A DNA stretch of 64,000 bases from Oricola nitratireducens (GTDB taxonomy: Bacteria > Pseudomonadota > Alphaproteobacteria > Rhizobiales > Rhizobiaceae): contig NZ_JACZCS010000011.1 of NCBI RefSeq assembly GCF_014904745.1, forward strand, positions 1-64,000, written 5' to 3'. This document shows positions 17,887 to 25,752 of the stretch, piece by piece (the stretch's first letter is position 1; each line of letters starts with the position of its first letter). The translations under genes and the position numbers were made by a program. The notes beneath the pieces were generated by a model. The model searched no databases. It saw only the letters and a list, made by a program, of their open reading frames with translations, and was not told the DNA's origin.

Positions 17887-18318
17887 ATGACCACCTGCCC
17901 CTGCCAGTCCGGCAAGACCTTAGAGGCCTGTTGCGGCCGCTTCCTGTCGCGCAAGGAACAGCCAGAGACGGCTGAAGAGCTGATGCGCTCGCGCTATTCG
18001 GCGTTCGTGCGCCGCGACATCGCCTATCTGAAGGAAACCCTGTGGCCGAAGCTGCAGAAGAGCCTCGATGTGGCGGGGCTGGCCGAATGGGCCGAGACCA
18101 AGCAATGGATTGGACTGGAAATCCTGCGCACCGAGGCCGGCGGCCCGGATGACACGCGCGGCATGGTGCTGTTCATCGCGCGTTCGCTGGACGGCGGCAG
18201 GGTCACCGAACACCGCGAGAACAGCGCCTTCCGCAAGAAGAAGGGCCGCTGGTACTACGTCTCTGCGGTTACGGAAAATCAGGCCCTGGCGCTACTGAGG
18301 TCTGTGAAGGGTGGGTAG
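17887..18318 (+). CDS. YchJ family SEC-C-like zinc-binding protein (UPF0225)
   Basis: The 143-residue protein has the N-terminal cysteine motif CPCQSGKTLEACCG, followed by the YchJ core RSRYSAFVRRDIAYL and the NTF2-like domain ending near GRWYYV. It lacks the second C-terminal SEC-C motif found in E. coli YchJ. Biochemical function is unknown. The gene sits between the two copies of a 38-bp direct repeat, directly upstream of an ABC-F gene. Confidence 0.85.
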   Translation: MTTCPCQSGKTLEACCGRFLSRKEQPETAEELMRSRYSAFVRRDIAYLKETLWPKLQKSLDVAGLAEWAETKQWIGLEILRTEAGGPDDTRGMVLFIARSLDGGRVTEHRENSAFRKKKGRWYYVSAVTENQALALLRSVKGG

Positions 18319-18357
18319 CGCCGTTCGCTGAGGTGTTGTTTTTAAGCGCCCTCCCGC

Positions 18358-18395
18358 TTGCGATTCCGCCGGCTTTCGGCCACAAGCCCGGCATG
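18358..18395 (+). repeat. 38-bp direct repeat, copy 2 (leader and start codon of the ABC-F gene)
   Basis: It is identical to 17822-17859 except for one base (T for G at position 18). Its last three bases are the ATG of the ABC-F gene. The two copies bracket the ychJ-like gene, which suggests a duplication associated with its insertion, or two members of a dispersed intergenic repeat. Confidence 0.85.
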
Positions 18396-20285
18396 CTTCA
18401 AATCACCGATCTCACCTTCCGCATGATGGGCCGGCCTCTGTTCGAGGACGCGACAGCTGTTATTCCGGAGGGTATGAAAGTCGGCCTTGTCGGCCGCAAC
18501 GGCACCGGCAAGACGACGCTGTTCAAGCTCATTACCGGCGACCTGTCGCCCGAAGGCGGTTCGATCGAACTGCCGAAGGGGCTGCGCATCGGCCAGGTCG
18601 CGCAGGAAGCGCCCGGCACCGAACAGACGCTGCTCGAGGTGGTGCTTGCCGCCGACACCGAGCGGACCGCGCTCATGGCCGAAGCCGAGACCGCCACAGA
18701 TCCTCACCGCATCGCTGCCATCCACATCCGGCTGGCTGATATCGAGGCCCACTCGGCGGAAGCGCGCGCCGGCGCGATCCTGCACGGGCTCGGCTTCGAT
18801 GCGGAAGCGCAGCAACGCCCCTGCTCTGCCTTTTCGGGCGGCTGGCGGATGCGCGTCGCGCTCGCCGCGGTGCTGTTTTCCGCGCCCGACCTGCTACTGC
18901 TCGACGAGCCGACGAACTATCTCGATCTCGAAGGCACGCTGTGGCTGGAAAACTACGTCCAGCGCTATCCGCACACCGTGGTGATCATCAGCCACGACCG
19001 CGACCTGCTGAACTCGACCACCAACGCGATCCTGCACCTGGAACAGCGCAAGCTGACCTTCTACCGCGGTAATTACGACCAGTTCGCCCGCGCCCGCTCC
19101 GAGCGGCTGATGCAGATGACGAAAATGGCGGAGAAGCAGGCCGCCAAGCGCAAGCACATGGAAGCCTTCGTCGAACGGTTCCGTGCCAAGGCATCCAAGG
19201 CGCGCCAGGCGCAGAGCCGCCTGAAGGCGCTGCAGCGCATGGCCGAGGTCGACGTCGCCATCGACAGCGACGTGCAGCCGATCCGGCTGCCCTCGCCCGA
19301 ACGCCAGCCCGCCTCCCCGATCATCAACATGGAAGGCGCAAGCGCCGGCTATGTCGAAGGGACGCCGATCCTGCAGCACATGAACCTGCGAATCGACGCG
19401 GACGACCGCATCGCGCTGCTCGGCGCGAACGGCAACGGCAAGTCGACCTTCGCCAAGCTCGTCGCCAACCGGCTCCAGCCGATGGGCGGGCGGATCACGC
19501 GCGCCGACAAGCTCCGGATCGCGATGTTCGCCCAGCACCAGCTCGACGACCTCGTGCCGGAACACACGCCCTACGACCACGTGCGCGCCCTGATGACCGA
19601 AGCACCGGAATCGAAGGTGCGCGCGCGGGTCGCCCAGATGGGCCTTGGCGGCGACCGGATGAACACCAAGGCAAGGGACCTGTCGGGCGGTGAACGCGCC
19701 CGGCTGCTGATCGGCCTGGTCACTTTCGACGCGCCGCATCTGCTGATCCTCGACGAGCCGACCAACCACCTCGACATCGACAGCCGCGCGGCGCTCGCCG
19801 AGGCGCTGAACGACTATCGCGGCGCGGTGATCCTGATCAGCCATGACCGCCACCTGATCGAGGCCTGCGTCGAGCGGCTGTGGCTGGTGCATGACGGGGC
19901 CGTCGAAGCCTATGACGACGATCTCGACGCCTATCGGCGGCTGATCCTCAAGGGTCCTGCGAAATCCGGAAACGGGTCGAACGGCGCCGAACAGGGCGGC
20001 CCGGCCCTGTCGGGCAAGGAAAAGCGCAAGCTGGCGGCCGCGCGCCGTCAGGAATTCGCCCCGATGAAGAAAAAGATCAAAGATTTCGAGCATTTGATCG
20101 AAAAAGCGCAGAAAGAGATTCTGGCTATCGAGGCCGAGATGGCGACGCCGGCCGTTCTCGAAGACGCCGACAAGATGGTCGCGCTGTCGAAAAAGCGCTC
20201 CGACCTGGAAAGCCGCATCGCCGCCTGGGAAGAGGAGTGGATGGAGTTGTCGGCGCAATACGAGGACGCGATGACGGGGGCCTGA
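18393..20285 (+). CDS. ABC-F family ATPase (Uup/YheS-like)
   Basis: Two ABC ATPase domains lie in one soluble 630-residue chain without membrane segments. Walker A motifs are GRNGTGKTT (about residue 34) and GANGNGKST (about 344); signature motifs are FSGGWRMR and LSGGERAR; Walker B segments are LLLLDEPTNYLD and LLILDEPTNHLD. The linker between the domains (about 230-310) is basic and helical, as in ribosome-binding ABC-F proteins, and the C-terminus is a coiled coil after about residue 540. ABC-F proteins act on the translating ribosome rather than in transport. ATG 18393 is used because the domain begins at once (MLQITDLTF); the upstream extension is not family-like. Confidence 0.9.
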   Translation: MLQITDLTFRMMGRPLFEDATAVIPEGMKVGLVGRNGTGKTTLFKLITGDLSPEGGSIELPKGLRIGQVAQEAPGTEQTLLEVVLAADTERTALMAEAETATDPHRIAAIHIRLADIEAHSAEARAGAILHGLGFDAEAQQRPCSAFSGGWRMRVALAAVLFSAPDLLLLDEPTNYLDLEGTLWLENYVQRYPHTVVIISHDRDLLNSTTNAILHLEQRKLTFYRGNYDQFARARSERLMQMTKMAEKQAAKRKHMEAFVERFRAKASKARQAQSRLKALQRMAEVDVAIDSDVQPIRLPSPERQPASPIINMEGASAGYVEGTPILQHMNLRIDADDRIALLGANGNGKSTFAKLVANRLQPMGGRITRADKLRIAMFAQHQLDDLVPEHTPYDHVRALMTEAPESKVRARVAQMGLGGDRMNTKARDLSGGERARLLIGLVTFDAPHLLILDEPTNHLDIDSRAALAEALNDYRGAVILISHDRHLIEACVERLWLVHDGAVEAYDDDLDAYRRLILKGPAKSGNGSNGAEQGGPALSGKEKRKLAAARRQEFAPMKKKIKDFEHLIEKAQKEILAIEAEMATPAVLEDADKMVALSKKRSDLESRIAAWEEEWMELSAQYEDAMTGA

Positions 20286-20289
20286 CCGG

Positions 20290-20598
20290 TCAGTCGTCGT
20301 CGCCGTCGCGGCCCCAGACGATGTCGGGCTTGCGTTTTTCCGGTTCGGGCTCCGGTTCCGGCTGGCGGTATCCGATGCTCGAGGTTTTGGAGACCGTCTT
20401 GCCCGCTTCCCCGGCGGCTTTCCCGCGGCGCGCCTTGCGCTTGCGGCGGCCGCCGAGCAGGAACATGACACCGCCGACAGCGATCATCACGAAGCCGAAG
20501 GGCTGGTATTCGCCGGCCGGCAGGCCGATATCCAGATAGTCCTGCCCGAAGGCCGCAACGAGACCGGCCGCGAGGATGATGAAACCGAGAAACCGCAT
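20290..20598 (-). CDS. Small membrane protein of unknown function
   Basis: The 102-residue protein has two N-terminal membrane helices (MRFLGFIILAAGLVAAFG and FGFVMIAVGGVMFLLGG), then a highly basic stretch (RRKRKARRGK) and a Pro/Glu-rich tail with PEPEPEPE ending in acidic residues. I do not recognise a named family. It is the last gene of the leftward pepA-holC-methyltransferase group and converges on the ABC-F gene. Confidence 0.6.
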   Translation of the reverse strand: MRFLGFIILAAGLVAAFGQDYLDIGLPAGEYQPFGFVMIAVGGVMFLLGGRRKRKARRGKAAGEAGKTVSKTSSIGYRQPEPEPEPEKRKPDIVWGRDGDDD

Positions 20599-20607
20599 GC
20601 TGGCGCC

Positions 20608-21264
20608 CTAACCGGATTTCGCCTTGCGCCAGATCGCGAAGGAATGGGGGATCGTCCGGCCGGGACGGTTGACCGTGAACAGGTCCTCGTGTTCGAGCGC
20701 GAAGCCGAGGCCCGCGAAAACATGCAGCGCCGATTTCTCCAGCGGCCATGGCGGACCGTTGACCTCGGCGCCGTCCTCGCGCCAGCGCGCATAGACCAGC
20801 AAGGTGCCGCCGGGCTTGACGAGGCTGGCGACCGCCGCCGCCGTTTCCGGCAGCGTGCCGGGCGCCATCGATTGCAGCGTGTAGCACTCGTTGACGAGAT
20901 CGAAATGCTCCCGCCAGGCCTCCGGCAGGTTGAACAGGTCGGCGCTCCGGTAGTCCACCGGCGAGTGCGGAAACCGTTTGCGCGCCCAGCGAATGGCATG
21001 ATCGGACAGGTCGAAGGCCGTCGTCGCGTAGCCGGCTACCGCCAGCGCCTCGGCATTGTCGCCGAGGCCGCAGGCGATGTCGATCGCGGCAAGGTCTTCG
21101 TTGCCCGGATGTCGCACCAGCCATTCGTGGAGCTTCGCCTTCGCGGCCAGATCCGCCCATGGCACCATGCCGGGATCGCCATCGGCGCGGCGGTAGATGT
21201 CCTTGAAGAACGCCTTGCGCTCGGGAAGCGTCTCGCCTTCCCCGTTGCCATTTTCCGCCGTCAT
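20608..21264 (-). CDS. Class I SAM-dependent methyltransferase
   Basis: The 218-residue protein has the glycine-rich motif I as DIACGLGDNAEALA, motif II acidic residue in TTAFDLSDHAI, and a later VKPGGTLLVYARW segment, all typical of small class I methyltransferases. The substrate is unknown. Its ATG overlaps the holC stop codon by four bases (ATGA), so it is translationally coupled to holC. Confidence 0.82.
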   Translation of the reverse strand: MTAENGNGEGETLPERKAFFKDIYRRADGDPGMVPWADLAAKAKLHEWLVRHPGNEDLAAIDIACGLGDNAEALAVAGYATTAFDLSDHAIRWARKRFPHSPVDYRSADLFNLPEAWREHFDLVNECYTLQSMAPGTLPETAAAVASLVKPGGTLLVYARWREDGAEVNGPPWPLEKSALHVFAGLGFALEHEDLFTVNRPGRTIPHSFAIWRKAKSG

Positions 21265-21713
21265 GCCGCGCGCTCCCATCCGCCGCCCGAGTTCTGCTTG
21301 TAATAGGCGAGCGTGTGGCCGCCGCCCTTGAGCGCCTTCCAGTGCCCGCGCGCCTCCGACAAGGCCTGATCATCGAGGCCGTCGAACATCAGCACGACCC
21401 GGTCGTAGCCGGAGAGATCGTCCGGCGGCGCAGCGCCATCGACCAGGAAGCGGATCTGCGCGCCATTCGGATTTTCGGGATGGACGGTCAGGAACACCGG
21501 CTGGTCCGCCGGCCGTTCGTCAGCATCGCAGGCATGGGCGACGAAGCTGTCCGCCCGGTAGGTCCACAGATAGCCGTCGAGAAAGTCCCGCTTCTGCGCT
21601 CCGCCGGTCTGGATGACGGCGCGCCAACCCCGCCCGATCGACTTCTCGACGAGGCCCGGCAGCGCCTCGTCGAGGGTCGTTTCGGTCATGTGGTAGAAGA
21701 AGACCTCGGACAT
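21261..21713 (-). CDS. holC: DNA polymerase III chi subunit
   Basis: HolC (chi) links the clamp loader to single-strand-binding protein at the replication fork. The 150-residue product has the family features MSEVFFYHMTETTLDEALPG at the N-terminus, the GWRAVIQTG segment, LWTYRADSFVAHA and VLMFDG. The start at 21713 lies 10 bp after the pepA stop. The neighbouring pepA-holC order is common in proteobacteria. Confidence 0.9.
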   Translation of the reverse strand: MSEVFFYHMTETTLDEALPGLVEKSIGRGWRAVIQTGGAQKRDFLDGYLWTYRADSFVAHACDADERPADQPVFLTVHPENPNGAQIRFLVDGAAPPDDLSGYDRVVLMFDGLDDQALSEARGHWKALKGGGHTLAYYKQNSGGGWERAA

Positions 21714-21723
21714 CGGCGCCGGA

Positions 21724-23217
21724 TCAGCCCTCGTAGTGATCGGCGACGAGCCGGTCGAGCAGACGCACGCCGTATCCCGATCCCCATGACTGGTTGATGT
21801 CCGTCGACGGCGAGGACATGGCCGTTCCCGCGACATCGAGATGGACCCAAGGCACATCGCCGACGAAGCGCTTGAGGAACTGCGCGGCGGTAATCGCTCC
21901 GCCGAAACGGCCGCCAACATTCTTCATGTCGGCGAATTTCGAGTCGATCAGCTTGTCGTATTCCGGACCCATTGGCATGCGCCAGACCGGTTCGCCCGTG
22001 GCCTCGGCCGCCGACGCCAGGTTGCCGGCGAGTTCGTCATCGTTGGAGAACAGGCCTGCATGATGCTGGCCGAGCGCGATCATGATGGCGCCGGTCAGCG
22101 TCGCCAGATTGATCATGAATTTCGGCTTGAAGGTCTCCTTGCAGTACCAGAGTGCGTCACCGAGAACGAGCCGGCCTTCCGCATCCGTGTTGATGACCTC
22201 GATCGTCTGGCCCGACATCGACGTAACGATATCGCCGGGGCGCTGAGCATTGCCGTCGGGCATGTTCTCGACCAGGCCGATGATGCCGATCACGTTGGCC
22301 TTGGCCTTGCGCGCGGCGAGCGTGTGCATCAGCCCGGTCACGGCCGCAGCGCCGCCCATGTCGCCCTTCATGTCCTCCATGCCGCCGGCCGGCTTGATCG
22401 AGATGCCGCCGGTATCGAAAACCACGCCCTTGCCGATGAAGGCGACCGGCTTGTCCTTCGCCTTGCCGCCGTTCCATTTCATGACGACAAGGCGGGGCGG
22501 ACGAACCGAGCCCTGGGCGACGCCGAGAAGCGCGCCCATGCCGAGTTTCTTCATTTCCTTTTCGGTGAGGATGTCGATTTCCACGCCGAGGGCGGAGAGC
22601 GCCTCCGCGCGGGAGGCGAATTCCACCGGGCCGAGGATGTTGGCCGGTTCGTTGACCAGGTCACGCGCCAGCATGACGCCGCGCGCCACCGCTTCGGCGG
22701 TGTCCCATGCCTTCTTCGCCGCAGACGGATTGTCGACCATCAGCGTTACCTTCTGGGCGACGTTCTTATCGGCATTATCCTCGTCGTCCTTCTTGGTCTT
22801 GTACTTGTCGAAGTCGTAGGCGCGCAGGACAAGGCCTTGGGCGAACGCGGCCGCGGCTTCCGGCGAGATTTCGAGGCCCTCGCATTCGAGCAATACGGAA
22901 AGATTCTTCTCCGAGCCCGTCTTGGCGCGTATCTGGCCGCCCAACGCCGCCCAGTCGGTCATCTTGATCTTTTCGGCCACGCCGAGACCCGCAACCAGGA
23001 TGCGATCCGCCGGCGAGCCGGCCGGCGCGACTACGTCGACCACCGACTTTGCCTTGCCGCCGAATTTCGAAACCTTGAGCGCCTTGTCCAGAACACCGGA
23101 CGGATCGATCTCGGAGGCGAGCGCCGGCGTCTTGCCATCCTTTACGGCCAGGAGAACGGCAGTTCCCTTTTTGGGGGCTGCGACTTTTGCGAATGAAATG
23201 GTGGGAAGAACGGTCAT
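21724..23217 (-). CDS. pepA: Leucyl aminopeptidase (cytosol aminopeptidase)
   Basis: PepA is a hexameric di-metal M17 aminopeptidase that removes N-terminal residues; in some bacteria it also binds DNA. The 497-residue protein has an N-terminal macro-like domain and the C-terminal catalytic domain. The catalytic domain carries [26 protein letters not shown] and the signature [12 protein letters not shown] with its metal-binding Asp and Glu. It is divergent from lptF across about 260 bp that must hold both promoters. Confidence 0.96.
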   Translation of the reverse strand: MTVLPTISFAKVAAPKKGTAVLLAVKDGKTPALASEIDPSGVLDKALKVSKFGGKAKSVVDVVAPAGSPADRILVAGLGVAEKIKMTDWAALGGQIRAKTGSEKNLSVLLECEGLEISPEAAAAFAQGLVLRAYDFDKYKTKKDDEDNADKNVAQKVTLMVDNPSAAKKAWDTAEAVARGVMLARDLVNEPANILGPVEFASRAEALSALGVEIDILTEKEMKKLGMGALLGVAQGSVRPPRLVVMKWNGGKAKDKPVAFIGKGVVFDTGGISIKPAGGMEDMKGDMGGAAAVTGLMHTLAARKAKANVIGIIGLVENMPDGNAQRPGDIVTSMSGQTIEVINTDAEGRLVLGDALWYCKETFKPKFMINLATLTGAIMIALGQHHAGLFSNDDELAGNLASAAEATGEPVWRMPMGPEYDKLIDSKFADMKNVGGRFGGAITAAQFLKRFVGDVPWVHLDVAGTAMSSPSTDINQSWGSGYGVRLLDRLVADHYEG

Positions 23218-23480
23218 GGATGTCCTGTCGGTTTGAAAAGAAGCCGTGAACTCGCGAATCCGGTGACGAAATCGAGAACCGGCATCTTGATTTTGGCGTT
23301 CCGGGTGGCGATAGCAAGGCCCTGCGGGCGTGACAACGCAATGTTAACCACGTCCTTTCGCGAAAGCTTAGCACGCGGATCGATATTGTTAATATTCCAT
23401 TGTCCGCCGCCGTGTAATTTTACGAAATGCGGGCGGATGCAGGTTTCAGCGCCCAATCCGGCGATCCCAAGAGGTGGGTA

Positions 23481-24659
23481 TTGAATACGCTACAGCGTTA
23501 CATATTTCGCCGGATTTCCGTCATTACGCTTGCGTCGTTTTTTGCGGTTCTCGCCGTCGTGTGGGTGAGTCAGGTGCTGACCCGCATCGATGTCGCCACG
23601 GCTTCCGGCCAATCCATGTTCACCTTTTTGAAGCTGGCCGCCGTGCTGACGCCGCAGCTGGCCGCCCTCGTGCTGCCGATCGCGGTGGTCATCGGCACGG
23701 TCCAGGTTTTCACGACGATGAACGCGGACTCCGAACTCGCCGTCATGTCGGCCTCGGGCGTTTCGCGCCAGATGATCGCAAGGCCGGTCCTGCTCGTCGC
23801 CATTCTCGCCAGCCTGTTTGTCTTCGTTTCCAACCATTTCATCGAGCCGCGCGCCAACAGAAGCCTGCGCGACCTGCTCGTCTCGTCGCGAACGGACCTT
23901 TTGACAAGCCTCATCCAGGAAGGCGTGTTCACCAAGATCGACGATGACCTGACGATCTATGTCGACCGGCGCCTGCCCGGAAATGCGCTTTCCGGCATCA
24001 TGGTTTCCGACACGCGCGACGAACATCTCGCGCTTCTCTACTACGCCCAGTCGGGCGCCGTCGGCAAAGTGGATGGCAACGACGTGATGGTGATGACCAA
24101 CGGCCAGATCCAGCGCAAGAACCTGGATGACAATTCGCTGTCGATCATCCGCTTCAATTCCTATGCGATAAGCCTGTCGCAGTTCGCATCCGCCACGGAC
24201 GCGCTGTACTATTTCCCGCAGGAACGCGAGACGGCGGATCTGATCGATCCGGATCCCAACGACTGGCTGTTCCAGAGCAAGCCCGGCTGGCTTTATGGCG
24301 AGTTCCACCGGCGGATGACGGACTGGCTCTACCCGATCCTGTTCGCCTACGTGGCGCTCGTCGTCGCCGGCCAGACCCGGTCGCACCGCCAGACCCGGTT
24401 CAACGCCTTTGTCCTGACGATCGGCGCAACGCTGGTCTACCGCTGGGCGGCCTATGCGGTCTTCAACGTCAACCGGCTGGATGGCGATTTGTGGTGGCTC
24501 TTCTATGCGGTTCCGGTTGTGGCCATCGTGATCAGCGCGCTGATGTACCGATACGGCATCACGATCGCCGTTCCCGATCGTGTCGCCGCCGCCTATGAAC
24601 GGTTCGCCGATCATGTCCGGCAACTGCGCATCCGCGCGGCCCGCGCAAGGACGGTGTGA
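23481..24659 (+). CDS. lptF: LPS export ABC transporter permease LptF
   Basis: LptF forms with LptG and the LptB ATPase the inner-membrane complex that extracts LPS and drives it along the LptCA bridge. The product has six membrane helices, three N-terminal and three C-terminal, around a periplasmic jellyroll (about residues 130-270). The TTG at 23481 is chosen: AAGAGGTG lies 4-5 nt upstream and the protein then begins NTLQRYIFRRI, the family N-terminus. lptG follows after 4 bp and lptD overlaps lptG, giving a tight LPS-export operon. Confidence 0.93.
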   Translation: MNTLQRYIFRRISVITLASFFAVLAVVWVSQVLTRIDVATASGQSMFTFLKLAAVLTPQLAALVLPIAVVIGTVQVFTTMNADSELAVMSASGVSRQMIARPVLLVAILASLFVFVSNHFIEPRANRSLRDLLVSSRTDLLTSLIQEGVFTKIDDDLTIYVDRRLPGNALSGIMVSDTRDEHLALLYYAQSGAVGKVDGNDVMVMTNGQIQRKNLDDNSLSIIRFNSYAISLSQFASATDALYYFPQERETADLIDPDPNDWLFQSKPGWLYGEFHRRMTDWLYPILFAYVALVVAGQTRSHRQTRFNAFVLTIGATLVYRWAAYAVFNVNRLDGDLWWLFYAVPVVAIVISALMYRYGITIAVPDRVAAAYERFADHVRQLRIRAARARTV

Positions 24660-24663
24660 CGCG

Positions 24664-25752
24664 ATGGGACGGACGCTACAAGCCTATTTCTTCTTCCAGT
24701 CGGTACGGATGATCCTGTTCTTCTCGCTCGGCGTGGCCACCGTTACCTACCTGATCGACTTCTCGGAATTGTCGAACCGGACCAGCGGGCTGCCGCAATA
24801 TTCCGTCTCGGCGGCGCTGGCGCTTTCGGCGATGCGCGTTCCGTTCATCGTCCAGCTCGCGCTGCCCTTCACGGTGCTGTTCGCAACGATGACGACGCTG
24901 ATGCTGCTCAACCGAAAATACGAACTCGTGGTGGCGCGTTCGGTGGGCATCTCGGCCTGGCAGTTCCTGTTCCCGGTGATGGCCGCCGCATTCATCATCG
25001 GCGTTCTCGGCGTCACCGTCCTCAATCCGGTGGCAGCCAACGGATATTCGCGGGCCGAAGCGGTCGAGGGAGAGTGGCGCTCGCGGCCGACGCAGTCGCT
25101 GATCTCGCAAAAACGTCCCTGGCTTCGGCAGGCACAGGAGGACGGCGGTTCGATGCTGATCGGGGCCGACCGGGTTTCGCGCCTGGGCACCACGCTTTTC
25201 AATGTGGTTTTCCTCGATATCGATCCGCAAGGGGCGATGCGCCGACGAATCGACGCGGCGAGCGCGCGCCTCGGCACGGGCGAATGGATCCTCAGCGATG
25301 CCGAGATCAGCAAGGCCGGCGAAGCCGCGAAACGCCAGGAAAGCATGGTCATACCGACCATGCTCAATCCCGCGGTCGTCAACCAGGCGATCATCCCGGC
25401 GGAAATGATCCCGTTTTTTTCGCTTGGAAAACAGATAGATGCCGCCCGTTCTTTCGGCGTATCGGCGAATCCGTTCCGGATGCAGTACCATTCGCTGATG
25501 GCGCTTCCGCTGATGCTGGTCGCAATGGCGCTGATTGCGGCGACGGTTTCGCTGCGGTTCATTCGATTTGGCCAGTCCGGCGGGATGATTTTGGCTGGTC
25601 TGGGGGCGGGGTTCATGCTTTATGTCGTGACCGCCATCGCCAAATCCTTCGGAAGCGCCGGAGTGATTCCTCCCGTGGTGGCGGCATGGTTACCGGTAGC
25701 GGTTGCGTCTCTTTTCGGGGTCGCGTATTTGCTTGACCGGGAGGACGGGTAG
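24664..25752 (+). CDS. lptG: LPS export ABC transporter permease LptG
   Basis: This is the partner permease of LptF. The 362-residue product shows the same plan: three N-terminal helices (including ILFFSLGVATVTYLIDF), a periplasmic beta-jellyroll and three C-terminal helices. LLNRKYELVVARSVGIS is the cytoplasmic coupling segment that contacts LptB. The ATG at 24664 follows the lptF stop by 4 bp, and its stop overlaps the lptD GTG by one base. lptB, lptC and lptA are not in this window. Confidence 0.93.
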   Translation: MGRTLQAYFFFQSVRMILFFSLGVATVTYLIDFSELSNRTSGLPQYSVSAALALSAMRVPFIVQLALPFTVLFATMTTLMLLNRKYELVVARSVGISAWQFLFPVMAAAFIIGVLGVTVLNPVAANGYSRAEAVEGEWRSRPTQSLISQKRPWLRQAQEDGGSMLIGADRVSRLGTTLFNVVFLDIDPQGAMRRRIDAASARLGTGEWILSDAEISKAGEAAKRQESMVIPTMLNPAVVNQAIIPAEMIPFFSLGKQIDAARSFGVSANPFRMQYHSLMALPLMLVAMALIAATVSLRFIRFGQSGGMILAGLGAGFMLYVVTAIAKSFGSAGVIPPVVAAWLPVAVASLFGVAYLLDREDG

